The translations under genes were made by a program, and so were the position numbers. 64,000 nt of DNA, taken from NCBI GenBank assembly GCA_031459615.1, contig JAVKIE010000013.1:1-64000 (forward strand). The letters are read 5' to 3'. The stretch comes from Calidihabitans tengchongensis (GTDB lineage: Bacteria > Sysuimicrobiota > Sysuimicrobiia > Sysuimicrobiales > Kaftiobacteriaceae). Shown here in pieces: positions 33,543 through 42,032 of this stretch. Below the pieces are notes generated by a model. That model saw only the letters and a program-made list of their open reading frames with translations, had not been told where the DNA came from and did no database searches. Numbering within the stretch: position 1 is the first letter of the stretch; each line of letters opens with the position of its first letter.

Positions 33543-34109
33543 GTGGCCACCCGCGTCGCCGCCCGCCCCCGCTACAGCCGGCTGTATCTCCGGCGGCTGG
33601 GCCTGTGGCTGTTCCTGCTGTCCGAGGGGTTCCTGTTTTCCGCCCTGCTGGCCGCCCGCTACTACCTGCTGGGCCTGGAGCGGCCCGAGGGCCTCAACCA
33701 GCCCCTGGGGCTGGCCATCACCGCCGTGCTGCTGGCCAGCAGCCTCACCGCCTACCGCGCCGAAGCGGCCATCGCCCGGGGGCACCGGTCCCTGTTCGCG
33801 CGCAACACCCTGGCCACGGTCGGCCTGGGCCTGCTGTTCCTGGCAGGGGTGGGGGTGGAGTGGGCGCAGGCCTTTGCCCACTTTCCCCCCGGCCGGCGGG
33901 TGGGGACCATCTTCTTCACCCTGACGGGCATGCACGCCCTGCACGTCGCCAGCGGGGTCGCGTTGCTGGCTGGCGTGTACCTGCACGGGCGCCGGGGTCG
34001 GTACGGCCCCCACGACTACTGGCCGGTGGAGGGGGCCGTCAAGTACTGGCACTTCGTGGACGTGGTGTGGGTGTTCATCTACCCCACTTTGTACCTGGTC
34101 ACCGGCTGA
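33543..34109 (+). CDS. coxC: Cytochrome c oxidase subunit III
   Basis: A 188-residue protein with five hydrophobic helices and the CoxIII motifs LWLFLLSEGFLFSALLAA, TGMHALHVASG and VKYWHFVDVVWVFIYPTLYL. GGGAGGAG lies seven bases before this GTG; a GTG six bases earlier overlaps the previous stop and has no suitable site. Length fits the short five-helix form of subunit III. Confidence 0.93.
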   Translation: MATRVAARPRYSRLYLRRLGLWLFLLSEGFLFSALLAARYYLLGLERPEGLNQPLGLAITAVLLASSLTAYRAEAAIARGHRSLFARNTLATVGLGLLFLAGVGVEWAQAFAHFPPGRRVGTIFFTLTGMHALHVASGVALLAGVYLHGRRGRYGPHDYWPVEGAVKYWHFVDVVWVFIYPTLYLVTG

Positions 34110-34185
34110 GCTCCCCCCGCCCGCGCGCGCGCGTCCCGGCCACCCCGTCCGCCGTCCCGCCGCCCCTTCCGCCCGAGCGTGACCT

Positions 34186-34222
34186 GCCCGAACGGGTAGG
34201 GGTGCTGACTACCCGGACGGGC
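34186..34222 (+). terminator. Imperfect inverted repeat after coxC
   Basis: GCCCGAACGGGTAG (34186-34199) pairs with CTACCCGGACGGGC (34209-34222) at 12 of 14 positions across a nine-base loop. It lies in the 173-base gap between coxC and the first cupredoxin gene. Only GTTGT follows, so it may be a weak terminator separating oxidase and cupredoxin transcripts. Confidence 0.45.
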
Positions 34223-34282
34223 GTTGTGCCGTCCTCCGCCGCGAGCGTACCCTGACGGTGGGTTGGGGTGCGGAGGTGGCAT

Positions 34283-34738
34283 ATGGCGGGTCGCACCGAC
34301 GGGATCGCCTACTTCGCCCTCGTGGTGGCAGTCGTCGCCCTGGCCACCAGCCTGCTGGCCTACGGCCGGAGTCCCCGGCTGGAGGGGGCTGCGGCGCCGC
34401 GTCCGGCCGCCACCCTGCCGCTGTCCATGGTGGTGGCCACGTTCACCGGCCAGGGCATGGTGGCCCACCGCTGGTACCCCACCATGCTGGTGGCGCGGGT
34501 GGGAGACACCGTCGACCTGGCCGTGGCGAACCCCGACGCCTTTGCCCACCAGCTGGAGATCACCGGCTACGGTCTGCGGACCCGGCGGCTGGCTCCCGGC
34601 GCCAGCGACGACCTGCGGTTCGTGGCCGACCGGCCCGGGGTGTTCGTGTACCGGTGCGCCCTGCCCCACAATCCCGCGACCCGGGACTGCACGCCCGACC
34701 ACGAGCAGATGCGCGGCTACCTGATCGTCACCGAGTGA
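34283..34738 (+). CDS. Membrane-anchored CuA-like cupredoxin, stretched ligand loop (paralogue 1)
   Basis: A 151-residue protein with an N-terminal membrane anchor (about 8-27) and an outer cupredoxin domain. It has an upstream His (AFAHQLEIT) and a loop with C-ALPHNPATRD-C-TPD-H-EQ-M, that is C-x10-C-x3-H-x2-M. This matches the order of CuA ligands in subunit II (C-x3-C-x3-H-x2-M) with an extended first spacer. It probably carries electrons by copper. RBS GGAGG lies six bases before the ATG. First of three related genes in 2 kb. Confidence 0.75.
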   Translation: MAGRTDGIAYFALVVAVVALATSLLAYGRSPRLEGAAAPRPAATLPLSMVVATFTGQGMVAHRWYPTMLVARVGDTVDLAVANPDAFAHQLEITGYGLRTRRLAPGASDDLRFVADRPGVFVYRCALPHNPATRDCTPDHEQMRGYLIVTE

Positions 34739-35202
34739 CGGATATGGAGGGGGCGCGGTCGGTGGTGGCGGGGGTCTCCCTGGCGATCTCCCTGGTCGCC
34801 CTGGGAATCAGCGCCCTGACCCTGCTGGCGTCCCCGCCGGCGGGCGGCTCCCCGCCGGCGCGCGTGGACCTGGAGCTGCTGATCACCGGGCGGGGGGCCA
34901 TCGGCGGGCCGGCCGAAAGCCACCTGTTCGATCCCCAGCTGCTGGTCGTGCGGCGGGGCGACACGGTGCGGCTGCGGGTCCTCAACCTGTCCCACTTCCG
35001 CCACGGCCTGGAGTTTGCCGGGCTGGGCGTGCGCACCGGCGCCCTGCACGGGGGGGCGGCCGAGGTCGTGGAGTTCGCGGCCGACCGGCCCGGCATCTTC
35101 GAGTATCGCTGTTACCTGCCCCACGATCCGGCCACCGGGACCTGCGCCCCGGATCACGACCGGATGGTGGGGCACCTGGTGGTGGTGGAAGGGCGACGCT
35201 GA
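34735..35202 (+). CDS. Membrane-anchored CuA-like cupredoxin, stretched ligand loop (paralogue 2)
   Basis: A 155-residue protein with an N-terminal anchor (about 10-32) and a cupredoxin domain. Ligand candidates are His in FRHGLEF and C-YLPHDPATGT-C-APD-H-DR-M, again C-x10-C-x3-H-x2-M. The GTG start overlaps the stop of paralogue 1; an ATG nine bases later is an alternative. It is clearly a duplicate of the preceding gene with diverged surface. Role as an electron carrier between a quinol oxidase and the oxidase is inferred from context. Confidence 0.75.
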   Translation: MTDMEGARSVVAGVSLAISLVALGISALTLLASPPAGGSPPARVDLELLITGRGAIGGPAESHLFDPQLLVVRRGDTVRLRVLNLSHFRHGLEFAGLGVRTGALHGGAAEVVEFAADRPGIFEYRCYLPHDPATGTCAPDHDRMVGHLVVVEGRR

Positions 35203-35244
35203 CGCGATCGCAGTCCACGACGAGACCGATGGAGGTGAGGAGGG

Positions 35245-35709
35245 ATGCGGATGAGGACGGTCGTGATCCTGGGGATCGCTCTGGCCCTGGCGGCCATCGG
35301 CCCCGCGGCGGGAGCCCCCAAGGCCCAGAAGGTCACCGTCGTGCTCAACGAGATGAGCTTCACGCCCTCTCGGGTGACGGTGACCGCGGGCACGCCGGTG
35401 GAGCTGGTCCTGGTGAACCGCGGCAAGCAGAAGCACGAGTTCATGGTGTACAGCCTGCCCCGGGCGGGGCTGGCCGGTGAAGAGCTGGAGGAGTGGGCCA
35501 AGGAGAACACCTACTTCAAGGGCGTCGAGGTGACCGTGGAGACTGCAGGGGTGGAAATTGAGGCGGAGGCCCTGATGGAGGTGGAGCTGGCGCCGGGGCG
35601 GTCGGTGACGCTGGAGTTCACCCCGCAGCGCAAGGGGACGTTCGAGATCGGGTGCCACGTGGAAGGCCACTACGAGGCCGGCATGAAGGGCACCTTTGTC
35701 GTCCGATAG
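35245..35709 (+). CDS. Secreted plastocyanin/azurin-like cupredoxin
   Basis: A 154-residue protein with a cleavable signal (about 1-23, AGA). The mature domain has KHEFMVYSL and CHVEGHYEAGM, giving a type 1 copper site (His, Cys-x4-His-x4-Met). GGAGGTGAGGAGGG precedes the ATG. It would be a soluble copper electron carrier. It differs from the three CuA-like paralogues in having the normal blue-copper loop. Confidence 0.88.
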   Translation: MRMRTVVILGIALALAAIGPAAGAPKAQKVTVVLNEMSFTPSRVTVTAGTPVELVLVNRGKQKHEFMVYSLPRAGLAGEELEEWAKENTYFKGVEVTVETAGVEIEAEALMEVELAPGRSVTLEFTPQRKGTFEIGCHVEGHYEAGMKGTFVVR

Positions 35710-35719
35710 GAGGCGCGCC

Positions 35720-36163
35720 GTGAACGGCCGGGGGCTGGCGCTGTCGGCGGTGATCGTCGCGGCCGTCGTGGCCGGGGCGTCCGGGTACGTGGTGCTGCGG
35801 TCCGCGCGCCCTCCTGTCTCGGCGGCACCCCCGGTCGTGCCCGAAGTGCGCCAGTTCGACCTGTGGCTGCACGTCCTGGAGGCGGGGGAGACCGCCGTGC
35901 GGCACTGGGTCCCGCCGGTTGTGGTGGTGAATGCGGGGGACACGGTCATCCTGCGGCTCCACAACGGGGATCCGGAGGCCGCCCACGGCTTTGTGGTGGC
36001 GGCCCTGAACGTGGTGGTCCCCCCGATCCCTCCGGGGGAAACGGCGACGGTGCGGTTTGTGGCGCAGCGGCCCGGCATCTACCACTACGGCTGCGCCGCC
36101 GCCGGGTGCGCGCCGGACCACGCCGGCCAGATCGGTCAGCTGGTGGTGCTGGGAGGCCGGTAG
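35720..36163 (+). CDS. Membrane-anchored CuA-like cupredoxin, Met-to-Gln variant (paralogue 3)
   Basis: A 147-residue protein with an N-terminal anchor (about 5-27) and a cupredoxin domain. Ligand candidates are His in AAHGFVV and C-AAAG-C-APD-H-AG-Q, that is C-x4-C-x3-H-x2-Q. The spacing is close to that of true CuA, but Gln stands where Met is expected. The GTG start has GGAGG six bases upstream. It directly precedes the FeS/NrfD module, so it may be the immediate electron acceptor. Confidence 0.72.
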   Translation: MNGRGLALSAVIVAAVVAGASGYVVLRSARPPVSAAPPVVPEVRQFDLWLHVLEAGETAVRHWVPPVVVVNAGDTVILRLHNGDPEAAHGFVVAALNVVVPPIPPGETATVRFVAQRPGIYHYGCAAAGCAPDHAGQIGQLVVLGGR

Positions 36164-37096
36164 GTGCGCCTGACGCGACGCTCGTTCCTCACGTCCCTCG
36201 CGGCGGTGGCGGCCGCCCTGTCGGGCTCCCGGGCGGTGGCCCCGCTGGCCCGGTGGCGCCGCGGCGTGAAGGGCGCGGTGCCCGCGCTGGTGGCCCGGCC
36301 GGAGGGGGTCCACAGCCTGGCACACCTGGAGGCTGTGCCCGCAGGCGGAGGCGTGGCCCTGGCCTTCGCCGCGGAGCCACCGCGGGCGGAGCCGGCGGCG
36401 GCCTCGGGACGCCGGTGGGTGATGGTGATCGACCTGGCGCGCTGCGACGGGTGCCGGGAGTGCACCCGCGCCTGCCAGGCGATGCACTTCCTCCCCGGCG
36501 GCCAGGAGTGGATCCGGGTGTACGAGATGCGCGATCACGAGCTGGGCGCGCCCTACTGGCTGCCCCGCCCGTGCATGCAGTGCGACAATCCGCCGTGCGT
36601 GAAGGTGTGCCCCGTGTCGGCCACCTGGAAGCGGGAGGACGGGATCGTCATGCAGGACACCTCCCGCTGCATCGGCTGCCGGTTCTGCATGGCCGCCTGC
36701 CCGTACCAGGCCCGCAGCTTCAACTGGGTGGACCCGGAGGTCCCCGGCATGCCCGACGAGCCCTACGCGATGGAGTGGAACCGGGTGCACCGCCGCGGGA
36801 CCACGGAAAAGTGCATCTTCTGCCCGGCCCTGCTCGCCGAGGGCCGGCTGCCGGCGTGCGCGGCCGCGTGCCCCATGGGCGCCATCTACTTCGGCGACCA
36901 GGGAGAGGACGCCGTCACCAACTCCCAGGGGGAGACCGTGCGCCTGTCGGAGCTGGTGGCCGCCAACGCCGGCTACCGCCTGCTGGAGGAGCTGGGGACC
37001 GAGCCCCGGGTCTACTACCTGCCGCCCCGGCGCCCCCTGTATCCGCCTCCGCCCCCCGCCACCGAGCCGGCCTCGGCCGGGGAGGCCCGACGATGA
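36164..37096 (+). CDS. Tat-exported four-cluster FeS protein without a catalytic partner
   Basis: A 310-residue protein with a Tat signal (TRRSFLTSL, 4-12) and four [4Fe-4S] motifs: CDGCRECTRAC, CMQCDNPPCVKVCP, CIGCRFCMAACP and CIFCPALLAEGRLPACAAACP. Its own Tat signal, as in DsrO and NrfC, means it reaches the outer face independently of a molybdenum subunit. None is encoded nearby. It overlaps the NrfD-like gene by four bases. It would relay electrons from quinol to an outer acceptor, probably the copper proteins encoded just upstream. Confidence 0.9.
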   Translation: MRLTRRSFLTSLAAVAAALSGSRAVAPLARWRRGVKGAVPALVARPEGVHSLAHLEAVPAGGGVALAFAAEPPRAEPAAASGRRWVMVIDLARCDGCRECTRACQAMHFLPGGQEWIRVYEMRDHELGAPYWLPRPCMQCDNPPCVKVCPVSATWKREDGIVMQDTSRCIGCRFCMAACPYQARSFNWVDPEVPGMPDEPYAMEWNRVHRRGTTEKCIFCPALLAEGRLPACAAACPMGAIYFGDQGEDAVTNSQGETVRLSELVAANAGYRLLEELGTEPRVYYLPPRRPLYPPPPPATEPASAGEARR

Positions 37097-38643
37097 TGCG
37101 CCGCCGGGATCTCTTCTCGCCCCGGGAGCTCCGCGTGCTGGCCTCCCTGCACGGGGGCGGGCCGGGCTTTTACGCCCTCATGGGCGTTCTGGTCGGGGTG
37201 GCGCTCTGGGGGCTCATCGCCTACGGCGTCCAGCTGCGCTACGGCCTGGGCGTGACCGGGCTGCGGGACAACGTCATGTGGGGCGTCTACATCACCAACT
37301 TCGTGTTCTTCATCGGGGTCAGCCACGTCGGCGCGCTGATGTCGGCCATCCTGCGCCTCACCGGAGCCGAGTGGCGGCGGCCGATCACCCGCATGGCCGA
37401 GGCCATCACCTTCGCGTCGCTGCTCATGGGGGGCCTGATGCCCCTGGTGGATATGGGCCGGCCGGACCGGCTCCTCAACCTGGTGCTGCACGGGCGGCTG
37501 CAGTCGCCCATCCTGTGGGACATCCTGTCCATCACCACCTACCTCACCGGCAGCACGCTGTTCCTGTACGTGCCCATGATCCCCGACATCGCCCTGCTCC
37601 GGGACCGGTTCGCGGCGGGGCCGGCGTGGCGGCGGAGGCTGTACACCGCCCTGGCCCTGGGGTGGCGCGGCACCGAGGTCCAGCGCCGCCACCTGGAGGC
37701 GGCCATGGGCATCCTGGCCGTCCTCATCATCCCCATCGCGGTGTCGGTCCACACGGTGGTGTCCTGGATCATGGCCATGACCCTGCGGGCGGGGTGGAAC
37801 AGCACCATCTTCGGTCCGTACTTCGTCTCCGGGGCGCTGTTCAGCGGGGCGGCGGCCGTGGTCACCGCCATGGCCGCCTTCCGGTGGGCCTACCGCCTGG
37901 AGGAGTACATCACCGAAGACCACTTCCGCCGGATGGGCTACCTGGTGATCGCCCTGGGCCTGATCTACGCCTACTTCACCTTCAACGAGTACTGGGTCCC
38001 GGCGTTCAAGATGGCCTCCCATGAGCGCGGCTACCTGGCGGCGGTGCTGAGCGGGCCGTTTGCCCGGCTGTTCTGGTTCACCCAGGTGGGCGGGCTGCTG
38101 CTCCCGGTGCTGCTGCTGACCCTGCCCCGGGCGTCCCTGGTCCCCCGCCTGGCCCGGGTTCCCCTGCTTCAGCCCCGGCCGGCCCTGGCGGCGGCGGCGG
38201 CGTCGGGGGTGCTGGCGATCGCGGCCTACGCTCCGCCGTCGCCGGTGGCGGCGACGCTGGACGCCGGTGTGCTGCGGGCGGTTGCCGCCGGGACGCTCGC
38301 GGTGGCATCGCTGTGGGTGCTGGTGGCCCTGCTGCCCCTCTGCCGCGCCCGCCCGATCGCCACGGCGACTGTGGCGTCCGTGCTGGTCAACGTGGGCGCG
38401 TGGTGGAAGCGGTACGTGATCATCGTCCCCACGCTCCAGTCGCCGTTCCTGCCGATCCAGCGGGCGCCCCAGGGGTGGGGGGTGTACACGCCCACCTGGG
38501 TGGAGTGGTCGATTACCTTCGGAGCCGTGGCCGGCTTCCTGCTGATCTACATCGTGTTCAGCAAGCTGTTCCCCATCGTCTCCCTGTGGGAGACCCGGGA
38601 GACCGAGCAGGGCGGGGAGGTGGCCCATGCGCTGGCCCGTTAG
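37093..38643 (+). CDS. NrfD/DsrP-like quinol-interacting membrane protein
   Basis: A 516-residue membrane protein with about ten helices. Motifs such as LGVTGLRDNVMWGVYITNFVF, MGRPDRLLNLVLHGRLQSP, SVHTVVSW and NEYWVPAFK are those of the larger NrfD class seen in DsrP, HmcC and ActC of alternative complex III. It should bind quinol and pass electrons to the FeS protein. Heme ligands are not apparent. The start overlaps the FeS gene stop. Longer than the paralogue at 15045 because of extra C-terminal helices. Confidence 0.9.
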   Translation: MMRRRDLFSPRELRVLASLHGGGPGFYALMGVLVGVALWGLIAYGVQLRYGLGVTGLRDNVMWGVYITNFVFFIGVSHVGALMSAILRLTGAEWRRPITRMAEAITFASLLMGGLMPLVDMGRPDRLLNLVLHGRLQSPILWDILSITTYLTGSTLFLYVPMIPDIALLRDRFAAGPAWRRRLYTALALGWRGTEVQRRHLEAAMGILAVLIIPIAVSVHTVVSWIMAMTLRAGWNSTIFGPYFVSGALFSGAAAVVTAMAAFRWAYRLEEYITEDHFRRMGYLVIALGLIYAYFTFNEYWVPAFKMASHERGYLAAVLSGPFARLFWFTQVGGLLLPVLLLTLPRASLVPRLARVPLLQPRPALAAAAASGVLAIAAYAPPSPVAATLDAGVLRAVAAGTLAVASLWVLVALLPLCRARPIATATVASVLVNVGAWWKRYVIIVPTLQSPFLPIQRAPQGWGVYTPTWVEWSITFGAVAGFLLIYIVFSKLFPIVSLWETRETEQGGEVAHALAR

Positions 38644-39142
38644 TGCGGCGGCCGCGGTGGTGGGGATCCTCCTCCTGTCCTCGGGGGCGGCCGCCGGCGT
38701 CGCCCTCTCCCTGGAGTCGGGGCCCGGAGGGCGGCCGCAGGTCGCGGCGGTGGTGACGGACGATTCCGGGGAGCCCGTGGAAGGCGCCACCGTGGCCTTC
38801 CGGGCCCGCACCGCCTTCGGCTGGCTTCCCCTGGGAGAGGTGACCACCGACGCGTCCGGGAGAGCGGTCCTGGCGCTGCCGTCCGGGCGCCCGTACCCGG
38901 AGATCGAGGCGGAGGTGTCCGAGCCTCCGCAGCGGGCGGCCCTGACCCTCGCGGAGCGCCCCGCGTGGCGCCCCGCGGTCCGGCCCGGCCGGCAGGTCCT
39001 GCAGGCCCTCAGCCCCCAGCCGGGCCTCATCAGCCCGTACCCCGTCCCGCCCCTGGCCCTGCTGGGGGCCCTCCTGGGCGGCATCTGGGCGACGTACGGC
39101 TACATCGTCTTTCTGCTCACCCGGATCGCCACCGGCCGCTGA
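38627..39142 (+). CDS. Carboxypeptidase-regulatory-like protein with C-terminal membrane helix
   Basis: A 171-residue protein with a signal peptide (about 1-24), a beta-sandwich domain of the carboxypeptidase-regulatory/transthyretin-like type (about 35-105, VTDDSGEPVEGATVAFRA) and a C-terminal helix (about 143-166, LALLGALLGGIWATYGYIVFLL). It overlaps the NrfD gene by 17 bases. It echoes the domain order of the protein at 1432-2610. It may be an accessory subunit of the quinol module, but the function is unknown. Confidence 0.65.
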   Translation: MRWPVSAAAAVVGILLLSSGAAAGVALSLESGPGGRPQVAAVVTDDSGEPVEGATVAFRARTAFGWLPLGEVTTDASGRAVLALPSGRPYPEIEAEVSEPPQRAALTLAERPAWRPAVRPGRQVLQALSPQPGLISPYPVPPLALLGALLGGIWATYGYIVFLLTRIATGR

Positions 39143-39195
39143 CCCGCGGAGGCTCCCCGCCCCTGGCGGGGATGACGGGCCCCGCGCGAGGGGCC

Positions 39196-39846
39196 TCAGG
39201 GTTCAATGAGGCCCTTGCGGATGGCGTAGCGGACCAGTTCGGTGCGGTCGTGCAGGCCCAGCTTCTCCAGGATGTGGGCCCGGTGCGTCTGCACCGTCTT
39301 GATGCTGATGAACAGGCGCTCGGCGATCTGCTGGTTGGACAGCCCCTGGGCGATGAGGGTGAGGATCTCCTTCTCCCGCTCGGTCAGTCCGTCGTAGCGG
39401 TCCCGCTCCTCCCCGGCCTCGACCCGCTTGAGGTAGTCCTCCACCACCTTGCGGGCGACCGAGGGATACAGGAACGCTTCTCCCCGGGCGGCCGAGCGGA
39501 CCGCCTGGACCAGGTCGGAGGCGGCCGCGCGCTTGAGCACGTAGCCCGAGGCCCCCGCCCGCAGCAGCTGGAAGACGTAGGACTCGTCCTCGTGCATGGT
39601 CAGGGCCAGCACCGCGACGCCCGGATGGCGCTCTTTGACTTTGTGGGTGGCCTCGATGCCGCCCATGCCCGGCATGCTGATGTCCATGATCACCACGTCG
39701 GGCCGCAGGCGCTCCACCAGCTCCAGGGCCTGCTGGCCGTCCCCCGCCTCGCCCACCACCTCGATGTCCTGTTCCCGCTCGAGGATCATGCGGACGCCCT
39801 CGCGGACGATGGCGTGGTCGTCGGCGATCAGAACCTTAATGGCCAT
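39196..39846 (-). CDS. NarL-family response regulator A
   Basis: A 216-residue regulator with a receiver (DD at 9-10, D54 in VIMDISMPGMGG, Lys in GYVLKRAAASDL) and a LuxR helix-turn-helix (LTEREKEILTLIAQGLSNQQIAERLFIS). It overlaps the 3' end of the kinase gene by 11 bases, so it is the cognate regulator. It shares long identical stretches (TMHEDESYVFQLL; ARGEAFLYPSVAR) with the regulator at 42033-42707. Confidence 0.95.
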   Translation of the reverse strand: MAIKVLIADDHAIVREGVRMILEREQDIEVVGEAGDGQQALELVERLRPDVVIMDISMPGMGGIEATHKVKERHPGVAVLALTMHEDESYVFQLLRAGASGYVLKRAAASDLVQAVRSAARGEAFLYPSVARKVVEDYLKRVEAGEERDRYDGLTEREKEILTLIAQGLSNQQIAERLFISIKTVQTHRAHILEKLGLHDRTELVRYAIRKGLIEP

Positions 39847-41569
39847 CGGATGGGACCTCCACGGGGATGACGGCCTCGATGCGGGTGCCCGCCTGAGGCC
39901 GGGACGTGATCTTCCACGTCCCCCCCAGCAGTTCCGTCCGCTCCTGCATGCCCATCAGCCCCAGCCCCCGGCCGTCCCGCGCCCGGGGCAGAGCCTGGGG
40001 GTCAAACCCGCGGCCGTCGTCGGTCACCGACAGGCGCACCTGGCCGTCGGCCAGCGCCACGGTGACCCAGGCCCGGCGGGCGTCGGCGTGCTTGAGCACG
40101 TTGGTCAGGGCTTCCTGGACGATGCGGAAGACGGCCGTCTCGATGTGGTGGGGCATGCGCTCGTCCAACCCGGCCAGGGTCAGGTCCACCTGCAGCCCCT
40201 GGGGCTCCACGTGCTCCTTCACGTACCACCGGATGGCCGCCGCCAGCCCCAGGTCGTCCAGGATGGTGGGGCGCAGGTCGTAGATCATCTTCCGCAGCTC
40301 CCGCAGGGTATCCTCGGCGATGCCCCGCAGGCGGCTCAGCCGCTGCTGCTCCGGCGGCGCGGCCGAGCGCTCGGCCACCTCCAGGTTGAGGATGAGGGCG
40401 GTCAGGGCCTGGCCCGCCTCATCGTGGAGCTCCCGGGCGATGCGGCGCCGCTCCTCCTCCTGGGCGGTGATGAGTTTCTGCAGCAGCTCGCCCCGCATCG
40501 CCTCCTTGGCCCGCACTTCCTCGTACAGCCGGGCGCGTTCCGCCGCCAGCCCGATCTGGTCGCCGATGGCCGACAGGGTGGCCAGCTCCCGGCTGGTCAG
40601 GGCGCGCCGCCGGGGCAGGAGCAGGTTCATCACGCCCATGGTGCCTCCGGCGGTGCGCAGGGGAACCGTGACGTGGCGGGGCGCGTCCCACCCCGCCTGC
40701 TCCAGCCTCTCGCAGTGCACGATGGTGACCGCGTCGGCCAGCTGTTCGTTGCGGAGCATCTCCAGGCAGCGGCAGTCCCCCTCCATGGCGGCCATGTCGG
40801 AGGCGGCCAGTTCCAGGGGGAGGTTCTTGGTGGCGGCGATGGCAAACCCGCCATCGCGGCGCAGGTAGATCCACCCGCTGCTCAGCCGCATCAGGTCCAC
40901 CAGCAGGTCCAGCGCCCGGCTCACGGCGCTGTGGACGTCCAGGGAGCGGTTCAGGGACTCGGCGATGGCGCTCATGGTCACCAGGTCCCGGGTGCGCTGG
41001 AGGGCCAGCAGGACGATGCCGATGCTGAACAGCAGGGTGAACAGCCCCGAAAAACCCGCCCCCACGCCGGCCAGGACCGGGTGCGGTCGCAGCAGGGGGT
41101 AGACCAGCGCCAGCATCCCGGTCAGCAGCAGCCCCCAGAACAGCAGCCGGGCGCTGGTGGTCTGCAGGCCCCGCTCCTGGCCGTACAGCAGGCCGGCGCT
41201 GCCCGCAAACGCGGCCCCGCCCAGCACCGACGCCACCACCGCGGCGGCGGTCCAGGACGCCTCCGCCAGAACCGCGGAGGCAGCGATGCCCACCACGGCC
41301 AGGATCGTGACCCGCCGGTCGGGGCGGAAGCTCTGCACCATGGCCCACGCCGACGCCAGGAACAGAGCGTGCCGGATGGCGACCAGAGTGCTGGAGGGGG
41401 TGAGGGTGAGAAGGGTTTCGGCCACCACGTGGGAGGCGAACAGGGCATAGGCGACGGCCCACCACCCGATCTGCCGCTCACGGCCCTCCAGATAGCGCAG
41501 GAGCAGAAAGAGGGTCAGGGCCAGGTGGATGCCGACGCCGACCGCCAGCGCACCCGTCAAAACCGTCAC
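39836..41569 (-). CDS. Histidine kinase with multi-helix sensor, GAF and HisKA_3 domains
   Basis: A 577-residue kinase. The N-terminal 215 residues contain seven hydrophobic helices, then a GAF domain (about 225-350, SLDVHSAVSRALDLLV), a HisKA_3 phosphoacceptor in IARELHDEAGQALTAL, and the ATPase domain (VFRIVQEALTNVLKHADA; GLGLMGMQERTELLGG). Its GAF domain has a DCRCLEML cysteine pair and one further Cys (VHCERLEQ), which might bind a metal or FeS ligand. It is flanked by two related NarL-type regulators. The signal is unknown. Confidence 0.92.
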   Translation of the reverse strand: MTVLTGALAVGVGIHLALTLFLLLRYLEGRERQIGWWAVAYALFASHVVAETLLTLTPSSTLVAIRHALFLASAWAMVQSFRPDRRVTILAVVGIAASAVLAEASWTAAAVVASVLGGAAFAGSAGLLYGQERGLQTTSARLLFWGLLLTGMLALVYPLLRPHPVLAGVGAGFSGLFTLLFSIGIVLLALQRTRDLVTMSAIAESLNRSLDVHSAVSRALDLLVDLMRLSSGWIYLRRDGGFAIAATKNLPLELAASDMAAMEGDCRCLEMLRNEQLADAVTIVHCERLEQAGWDAPRHVTVPLRTAGGTMGVMNLLLPRRRALTSRELATLSAIGDQIGLAAERARLYEEVRAKEAMRGELLQKLITAQEEERRRIARELHDEAGQALTALILNLEVAERSAAPPEQQRLSRLRGIAEDTLRELRKMIYDLRPTILDDLGLAAAIRWYVKEHVEPQGLQVDLTLAGLDERMPHHIETAVFRIVQEALTNVLKHADARRAWVTVALADGQVRLSVTDDGRGFDPQALPRARDGRGLGLMGMQERTELLGGTWKITSRPQAGTRIEAVIPVEVPSDGH

Positions 41570-41644
41570 ATCTCCTATCGTACACAGCCCGCGGGGGGTT
41601 GTCTTCGGGCGCCCGGGCAGGGGCAGAGGGGAGCGGAAGGCCGC

Positions 41645-41848
41645 TCAGCCGGCCCGCCGCAGCGGGGGGTGGATGTCGGGCAGTGGAGGCGTGCGCGGAA
41701 GGGCCCGGCGGTCCAGGACGGCGGTGAGGGGATACCCGCACCGGGGGCAGGCGCCTCCCGGAGAGGGGACAAAGATGGCCCCGCAGTGGGGACAGATGGC
41801 CAGGTCCGGAGACGGAGAGTGCCGCACGCGACTGCCGGAGACGCCCAT
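41645..41848 (-). CDS. Small zinc-ribbon protein
   Basis: A protein of about 67 residues with CPHCG and CPRCG motifs (ICPHCGAIFVPSPGGACPRCG) forming a zinc ribbon, followed by a proline-rich tail. AAGGGTGGTGCCC precedes the ATG at 41848; a GTG nine bases upstream is an alternative start. On the same strand, TACAAT at 41870-41865 resembles a -10 box. It lies upstream of the kinase gene. Function unknown. Confidence 0.55.
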   Translation of the reverse strand: MGVSGSRVRHSPSPDLAICPHCGAIFVPSPGGACPRCGYPLTAVLDRRALPRTPPLPDIHPPLRRAG

Positions 41849-42032
41849 GGGCACCACCCTTCATATTGTACTGTAGGGCGCCCGGGCTGGGCCCATCGGT
41901 CGGCCGCCCGAGGGGCCTCTCGGGCACCGATGCCATAATCCGGCCGGCACCTGATGGCCCCGGACCGGATCCCGCCATATGTTGCAGGTACGGGCAGTCA
42001 CCCTGCGGGACACGGCCGGCGAGGTGAGGAAG

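Noticed and set aside
31173..34052. Open frame of 959 codons on the minus strand
   Set aside because: Antisense to the oxidase subunits; low-complexity composition and no recognisable fold.
36164..38643. FeS/NrfD pair considered as a remnant of a deleted molybdoenzyme operon
   Set aside because: The FeS protein has its own Tat signal, frames are intact and tightly coupled, and the NrfD protein is of the long DsrP/ActC class that works without a molybdenum subunit.
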